Below are positions 5,968 through 8,719 of a DNA stretch of 8,719 nt, piece by piece. A program made the position numbers and the translations under genes. The stretch is taken from NCBI GenBank assembly GCA_021825035.1, contig JAKAIQ010000080.1:1-8719 (forward strand), in the 5' to 3' direction. Below the pieces are notes generated by a model. That model was not told where the DNA came from. It saw only the letters and a list, made by a program, of their open reading frames with translations, and searched no databases. Positions within the stretch are counted from its first letter, which is position 1. The number at the start of each line of letters is the position of its first letter. The DNA is from Deltaproteobacteria bacterium. GTDB taxonomy: Bacteria; Desulfobacterota; GWC2-55-46.

Positions 5968-6636
5968 TTACAGGAATCTCTCAAGGGGGCACGCGCCGCA
6001 AAGCGGCCTGCCCGGCCTGCAGAAATCCTTCCCAGTTTTCACGATGAGCGCGTGGTACTCGTTGAACAGGCCGGCGTCGCGCTCGAGGCTCTCCATGAAA
6101 AGCGCCTTCACGTCGCCGTAGGGCGCCTTGTCCCCGATAAGGCCGTGGCGCCGCAATATCCTCACGGTGTATGCGTCTACCACGAATTCGGGAAGGGACG
6201 CCGCGTAAAGCACGATCGAATCGGCGGTCTCCGGGCCTATCCCGTTTATGGAGAGCAGCTCAGCGCGCAGCTCCGCCCCGGTCTTTTTGCCGAAAAGCCG
6301 GTCTATGCTCCCGTTATAGTTGCCGAAGAGGTGGTCGAGGAAGTTCTTGAGGCGGCGCGCCTTGATATTGAAGTACCCGGCCGGCCTGATGCGGCCGGCA
6401 AGCTCCTCGGCCTTGAGCCGGTGCATCTTCGCCGGGTTCAGGAGCCCTTCCCTCCGAAGGTTCCTTATCGCCTTTTCGACGTTCGACCACGAGGTGTTCT
6501 GTGTCAGTATGGCCCCGGCTATGACCTCGAACCTGGTCTTTCCCGGCCACCAGCCCTGCGGACCCAGCTCGCGCAGCATGGCGTCATGGAAGTCCATGAG
6601 CGTCCCGGCGCGGCCGCTCTCCCGCCCGCTATTCAT
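5968..6636 (-). CDS. Endonuclease III-like HhH-GPD DNA glycosylase (variant active site, three-Cys cluster motif)
   Basis: This 222-residue HhH-GPD protein has the fold of base-excision glycosylases. WWPGKTRFEVIAGAILTQNT (29-48) is the domain start, INGIGPETAD (130-139) is the helix-hairpin-helix, and VVDAYTV (152-158) carries the catalytic Asp154. Two positions differ from classical Nth. The lyase Lys of the GxGxKTA hairpin is Glu136, so it is probably a monofunctional glycosylase, as in MagIII-type 3-methyladenine glycosylases. The C-terminal iron-sulfur motif reads C206-x6-C213-x2-C216-x5-L222, ending where the fourth Cys should be. Its substrate is therefore uncertain (alkylated base, mismatched T/U or other), and naming it nth would be misleading. 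The start at 6636 overlaps rluB by 8 nt and has GAGGAAGG just upstream. An internal ATG at Met14 is possible but has a poorer ribosome site. Confidence 0.88.
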   Translation of the reverse strand: MNSGRESGRAGTLMDFHDAMLRELGPQGWWPGKTRFEVIAGAILTQNTSWSNVEKAIRNLRREGLLNPAKMHRLKAEELAGRIRPAGYFNIKARRLKNFLDHLFGNYNGSIDRLFGKKTGAELRAELLSINGIGPETADSIVLYAASLPEFVVDAYTVRILRRHGLIGDKAPYGDVKALFMESLERDAGLFNEYHALIVKTGKDFCRPGRPLCGACPLERFL

Positions 6637-7384
6637 CAGCCTTCCTCGCGCCTTTCGGCGAAAGCCCTTTCAGGGCCTCGACTTCCGTCTTCGTCAAGGG
6701 CCTGTATTCGCCGGGCTTGAGATTGGCGAGCCTTATCCCGGCGAACTCTATCCTCTTCAGTTTCGCGACCGGATGCCCGATGGCCTTGCACATCCTTTTC
6801 ACGAGCCTGTTCCTGCCCTCCGAGACCGTAAGCTCTATCCAGGAATTCTCCAGGGTCTTTCTTATCAGGCGGGCCTTCGCCGGGCCGGTCTTTCCGTCTT
6901 CGAGGCGCACACCCTTCTCGATCCTGTCGAGGTCGGACCTGTCCGGCACGTCCCTGACCTTGACGAGATATTTCTTGGGGACGGCGAACTTCGGGTGTAT
7001 GAGACGATTTGCGAACTCGCCGTCGTTCGTGAGGAGGAGCGCGCCTTCGGCGTCGTAGTCGAGCCTGCCTACCGGAAAGACCCTTGAGCGCGTCTTGACA
7101 AGATCGACCACTACGGGCCTGCCGAGCGGATCGGCGACAGAGCTTATGCAGCCTTTGGGCTTATTGAGGAGTACGTATATTTTAGGGCCTTTTGAAGCGA
7201 TGCTTCTGCCGTCCACCTCGATGACGTCATTGTCCGGATCGGCCTTTATCCCCGGCTGGTCGGCTACCTTCCGGTTCACCCTGACCCTCCCCTCCCGGAT
7301 CAGTTCCTCCGCTTTCCGTCTTGAGGTTATCCCCGCCCTCGCTATTATTTTCTGAAGCCTCTCCAACTGCCTTCTGGGGGGCAT
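6629..7384 (-). CDS. rluB: RluB/RsuA-family 23S rRNA pseudouridine synthase
   Basis: This enzyme isomerises a specific uridine in rRNA, most likely in 23S domain V by analogy with RluB (U2605 in E. coli). An N-terminal S4 RNA-binding domain (about 8-60, beginning ERLQKIIARAGITSRRKAEE) precedes the catalytic core. The nucleophile is Asp109 in PVGRLDYDAEGALLLTNDGE (104-123). Other core blocks are YVLLNKPKG (70-78) and SEGRNRLVKRM. The length of 251 is typical of RluB. The ATG at 7384 has a strong ribosome site and the S4 domain begins right after it, so the start is secure even though it lies 158 nt inside scpB. RsuA, RluE and RluF share the catalytic motif, so target assignment is tentative. 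Confidence 0.93.
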   Translation of the reverse strand: MPPRRQLERLQKIIARAGITSRRKAEELIREGRVRVNRKVADQPGIKADPDNDVIEVDGRSIASKGPKIYVLLNKPKGCISSVADPLGRPVVVDLVKTRSRVFPVGRLDYDAEGALLLTNDGEFANRLIHPKFAVPKKYLVKVRDVPDRSDLDRIEKGVRLEDGKTGPAKARLIRKTLENSWIELTVSEGRNRLVKRMCKAIGHPVAKLKRIEFAGIRLANLKPGEYRPLTKTEVEALKGLSPKGARKADE

Positions 7385-7913
7385 CTTCCTCCTCCGCTTT
7401 CTGCATTTCCTTCAGGCTCGGCAGGCAGGACAGGTCGTTCAGGTCGAAGGACTCGAGGAACTCCTTTGTCGTGCCGTAGACCGCCGGCCTTCCAGGCGCG
7501 TCTTTCCTGCCGGTTATCTTTATAAGCCTCTTTTCCATGAGGGTCGCGATGACCCCGCCGGAATCGACGCCCCTTACGGATTCAAGCTCGCCCCTCGTGA
7601 TGGGCTGCTTATAAGCCACTATGGCCAGGCTTTCCATTGCGGCCTTGCTTATCTTCTGAGCGCCGGTCTTGAAGAGCCTCCTCAGCCAGGGCGCGAACTC
7701 ATGGTTCGTCCGGAAGACGTATCCGCCCGCGACTTCTTCTATGAGGAACCCGCGCCGGCCCGTCCTGTAATCGTCGATAAGCTCGGCAAGCGCGGTCTTT
7801 ATCGCCTCCCTCTCCTCGCCTTCGAGGACGCCGCATATCCTTTCGAGCGTAATTGCGGCATCGGAGGCGAATATCAGGGATTCTATGACGGGTTTCAGCT
7901 CTGCCCTCTCCAT
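7227..7913 (-). CDS. scpB: Segregation and condensation protein B
   Basis: ScpB forms the SMC-ScpAB condensin complex that compacts and segregates the chromosome. As a dimer of winged-helix proteins it binds the ScpA linker. Conserved blocks are ELKPVIESLIFASDAAIT (5-22), GYVFRTN (64-70), MESLAIVAYKQPITRGELES (93-112), the GVDSGGVIATLMEKRLI segment (115-131), and GRPAVYGTTKEFLESFDLND (141-160). The recognisable fold ends near residue 170. Residues 177-228 form a Gly/Glu/Ser-rich tail, probably disordered, encoded by the same bases as the rluB S4 domain in another frame. It starts 6 nt after the scpA stop, with GGAG and AGGA upstream. The tail may be a by-product of an open frame and not a selected sequence. 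Confidence 0.95.
   Translation of the reverse strand: MERAELKPVIESLIFASDAAITLERICGVLEGEEREAIKTALAELIDDYRTGRRGFLIEEVAGGYVFRTNHEFAPWLRRLFKTGAQKISKAAMESLAIVAYKQPITRGELESVRGVDSGGVIATLMEKRLIKITGRKDAPGRPAVYGTTKEFLESFDLNDLSCLPSLKEMQKAEEEDAPQKAVGEASENNSEGGDNLKTESGGTDPGGEGQGEPEGSRPAGDKGRSGQ
7388..7395 (-). promoter_or_regulatory. Strong ribosome binding site for rluB inside scpB
   Basis: Read on the minus strand, GGAGGAGG lies three nt before the rluB ATG (the anti-SD core can be placed up to six nt away). In the scpB frame the same bases encode the Glu-rich stretch AEEED. It supports independent translation of rluB from within the scpB coding region. Confidence 0.7.
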
Positions 7914-7919
7914 GCGTTC

Positions 7920-8669
7920 CTACTCCGTTATTTTTTCATCCCCGGCCTGCGCGAGGCTGCGCGGGGAATACACCCGTATTATCCCGTCCTCCGTCTGATG
8001 CACCTTTATGAGAAGGAGCTTGGCGAGCTCGAGGACGGCCAGGAACGTGACGATTATCTCGCCCCTTACGGCATCCGGCGGGAAAAGCGACGTAAAGACC
8101 GCGCTCTTCGCCCCGTTCACGCGCTCCAGAATGAAGTTTATCTTATCCGCTATCCTGAACCTCTCAACGGCAAGCTCGACCCCCCTGTCCTTCGGCGCCC
8201 TCTCGAGCACGCCCTTGATCGCCTCCATTAGATCGAATACCGATAGGTTCAGGAGGCCGCTCTCCTCTCCCAGCTCATCGAGCGGCGTCTCCATGCCGCG
8301 GATGAAGACGTCCCTTCCGAGAATAAGCCTCTCGCCGAGATCCCTTGCCGCCTCCTTGTACATCCTGTATTCGACGAGCCGCCTTACAAGCTCGTCCCTC
8401 GGATCGACCCCCTCGTCTTCCTCGGCCTCCGCCTCCTCGTCGACCGGCAGGAGCATCTTGCTTTTTATATGCACGAGCGTCGCGGCGACCACGAGGAACT
8501 CCCCGGCGAAGTCGAGGTTCATCTCCTTCATGAGGTCCACGTATTCGAGATACTGGGCGGTTATGGAGGCTATAGGTATGTCATAGATGTCGACCTCGCT
8601 CTTTTTTATGAGATGAAGGAGGAGGTCGAGCGGGCCTTCGAATATGTCGAGCTTGACGTTATAGCTCAT
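7920..8669 (-). CDS. scpA: Segregation and condensation protein A (kleisin)
   Basis: ScpA is the kleisin subunit that bridges the SMC heads and recruits ScpB. The N-terminal signature FEGPLDLLLHLIKKSEVDIY (10-29) is textbook, followed by ITAQYLEYVDLM and FAGEFLVVAATLVHIKSKML. A Glu/Asp-rich linker (EEAEAEEDEGVD) leads to a C-terminal winged helix near 200-240 (GEIIVTFLAVLELAKLLLIK). The length of 249 is normal. ScpA proteins normally begin about eight residues before FEGPLDLLL, so the ATG at 8669 fits. The frame stays open upstream to the window edge, and no strong ribosome site is visible. Five of its first six Ile codons are ATA, an example of the local codon bias. Confidence 0.97.
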   Translation of the reverse strand: MSYNVKLDIFEGPLDLLLHLIKKSEVDIYDIPIASITAQYLEYVDLMKEMNLDFAGEFLVVAATLVHIKSKMLLPVDEEAEAEEDEGVDPRDELVRRLVEYRMYKEAARDLGERLILGRDVFIRGMETPLDELGEESGLLNLSVFDLMEAIKGVLERAPKDRGVELAVERFRIADKINFILERVNGAKSAVFTSLFPPDAVRGEIIVTFLAVLELAKLLLIKVHQTEDGIIRVYSPRSLAQAGDEKITE

Positions 8670-8719
8670 GTTTACCGGTTTGTTAGAGGCTAACGGCCCG
8701 GGCGCGCGCCCCGGCTTGT

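Larger units (their letters stand above)
1409..8669 (-). other. Probable eight-gene operon scpA to pgsA
   Basis: Eight co-directional genes are packed with these junctions: scpA-scpB +6 nt, scpB-rluB overlap 158, rluB-glycosylase overlap 8, glycosylase-mutL +12, mutL-miaA overlap 22, miaA-FlgT-like overlap 4 (TTGA), FlgT-like-lipoprotein +1, lipoprotein-pgsA 0. No internal gap is long enough for a conventional intergenic promoter or terminator. Co-transcription is inference from this spacing. The cluster promoter is presumably right of the window. Confidence 0.7.

Noticed and set aside
4729..6720. Very long plus-strand open frame (663 codons) opposite mutL, the glycosylase and the end of rluB
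   Set aside because: It is antisense to three recognisable genes, its translation resembles no protein, and such frames arise where codons TTA, CTA and TCA are rare on the coding strand.
8700..8711. 12-bp palindrome GGGCGCGCGCCC
   Set aside because: It is a simple GC alternation in GC-rich DNA at the window edge, with no T-run or neighbouring element to support a role.
8683..8718. Possible last codons of a gene upstream of scpA (QAGARARAVSL then TAA)
   Set aside because: Eleven codons at the window edge are not recognisable. All three frames are equally short, so this cannot be called.
1..8719. CRISPR arrays, insertion sequences, tRNA or rRNA genes
   Set aside because: I saw no repeat-spacer pattern, transposase, terminal inverted repeats or tRNA-like structure on either strand.

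Overview
The window is a bacterial chromosomal segment with nine intact protein genes, all on the minus strand. Coding DNA is GC-rich and biased toward ATA for Ile and AGG for Arg. The gene set is scpA, scpB, an rluB-type pseudouridine synthase, an endonuclease III-like glycosylase, mutL, miaA, two envelope proteins, pgsA, and a sigma-54 (RpoN) activator. A lipoprotein signal and a GNA1162/DUF799 lipoprotein point to a Gram-negative. The scpA-scpB-rluB order and the activator fit a Deltaproteobacteria- or Nitrospirota-like lineage. That placement is inference from gene content, not a database result.

Layout, in transcription order (right to left). Positions 8669-1409 hold eight genes with no gap larger than 12 nt and several overlaps, so they probably form one operon. 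scpA and scpB encode the SMC-associated condensin subunits. rluB encodes a 23S rRNA pseudouridine synthase whose S4 domain is encoded inside the 3' end of scpB, a 158-nt out-of-frame overlap. The nth-like glycosylase and mutL are DNA repair genes. miaA modifies tRNA. Next come a secreted FlgT-N/LPP20-like protein starting at TTG and a GNA1162-family lipoprotein. pgsA, for phosphatidylglycerophosphate synthesis, closes the cluster. Its promoter presumably lies beyond the right edge of the window.

Positions 1187-1408 are non-coding. They include a very AT-rich island (11 G/C in the 100 bases 1201-1300) with a consensus-like sigma-70 promoter firing leftward, an AT inverted repeat just upstream of it, and a perfect 18-bp palindrome at the predicted transcription start. 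This promoter should drive the last gene (1186-212), a sigma-54 activator made only of the AAA+ and Fis-type DNA-binding domains, with no sensory domain (PspF-like layout).

Positions 1-211 contain no gene I can identify with confidence. They hold two weak hairpins and possibly the last codons of a convergent plus-strand gene.

Most of the window is conserved housekeeping DNA. I see no clearly new multi-gene system. The points most worth a second look are the scpB/rluB overlap, the glycosylase with an altered active-site position and only three of four cluster cysteines, the two-gene envelope module inside the operon, and the regulator with its AT-rich promoter island.
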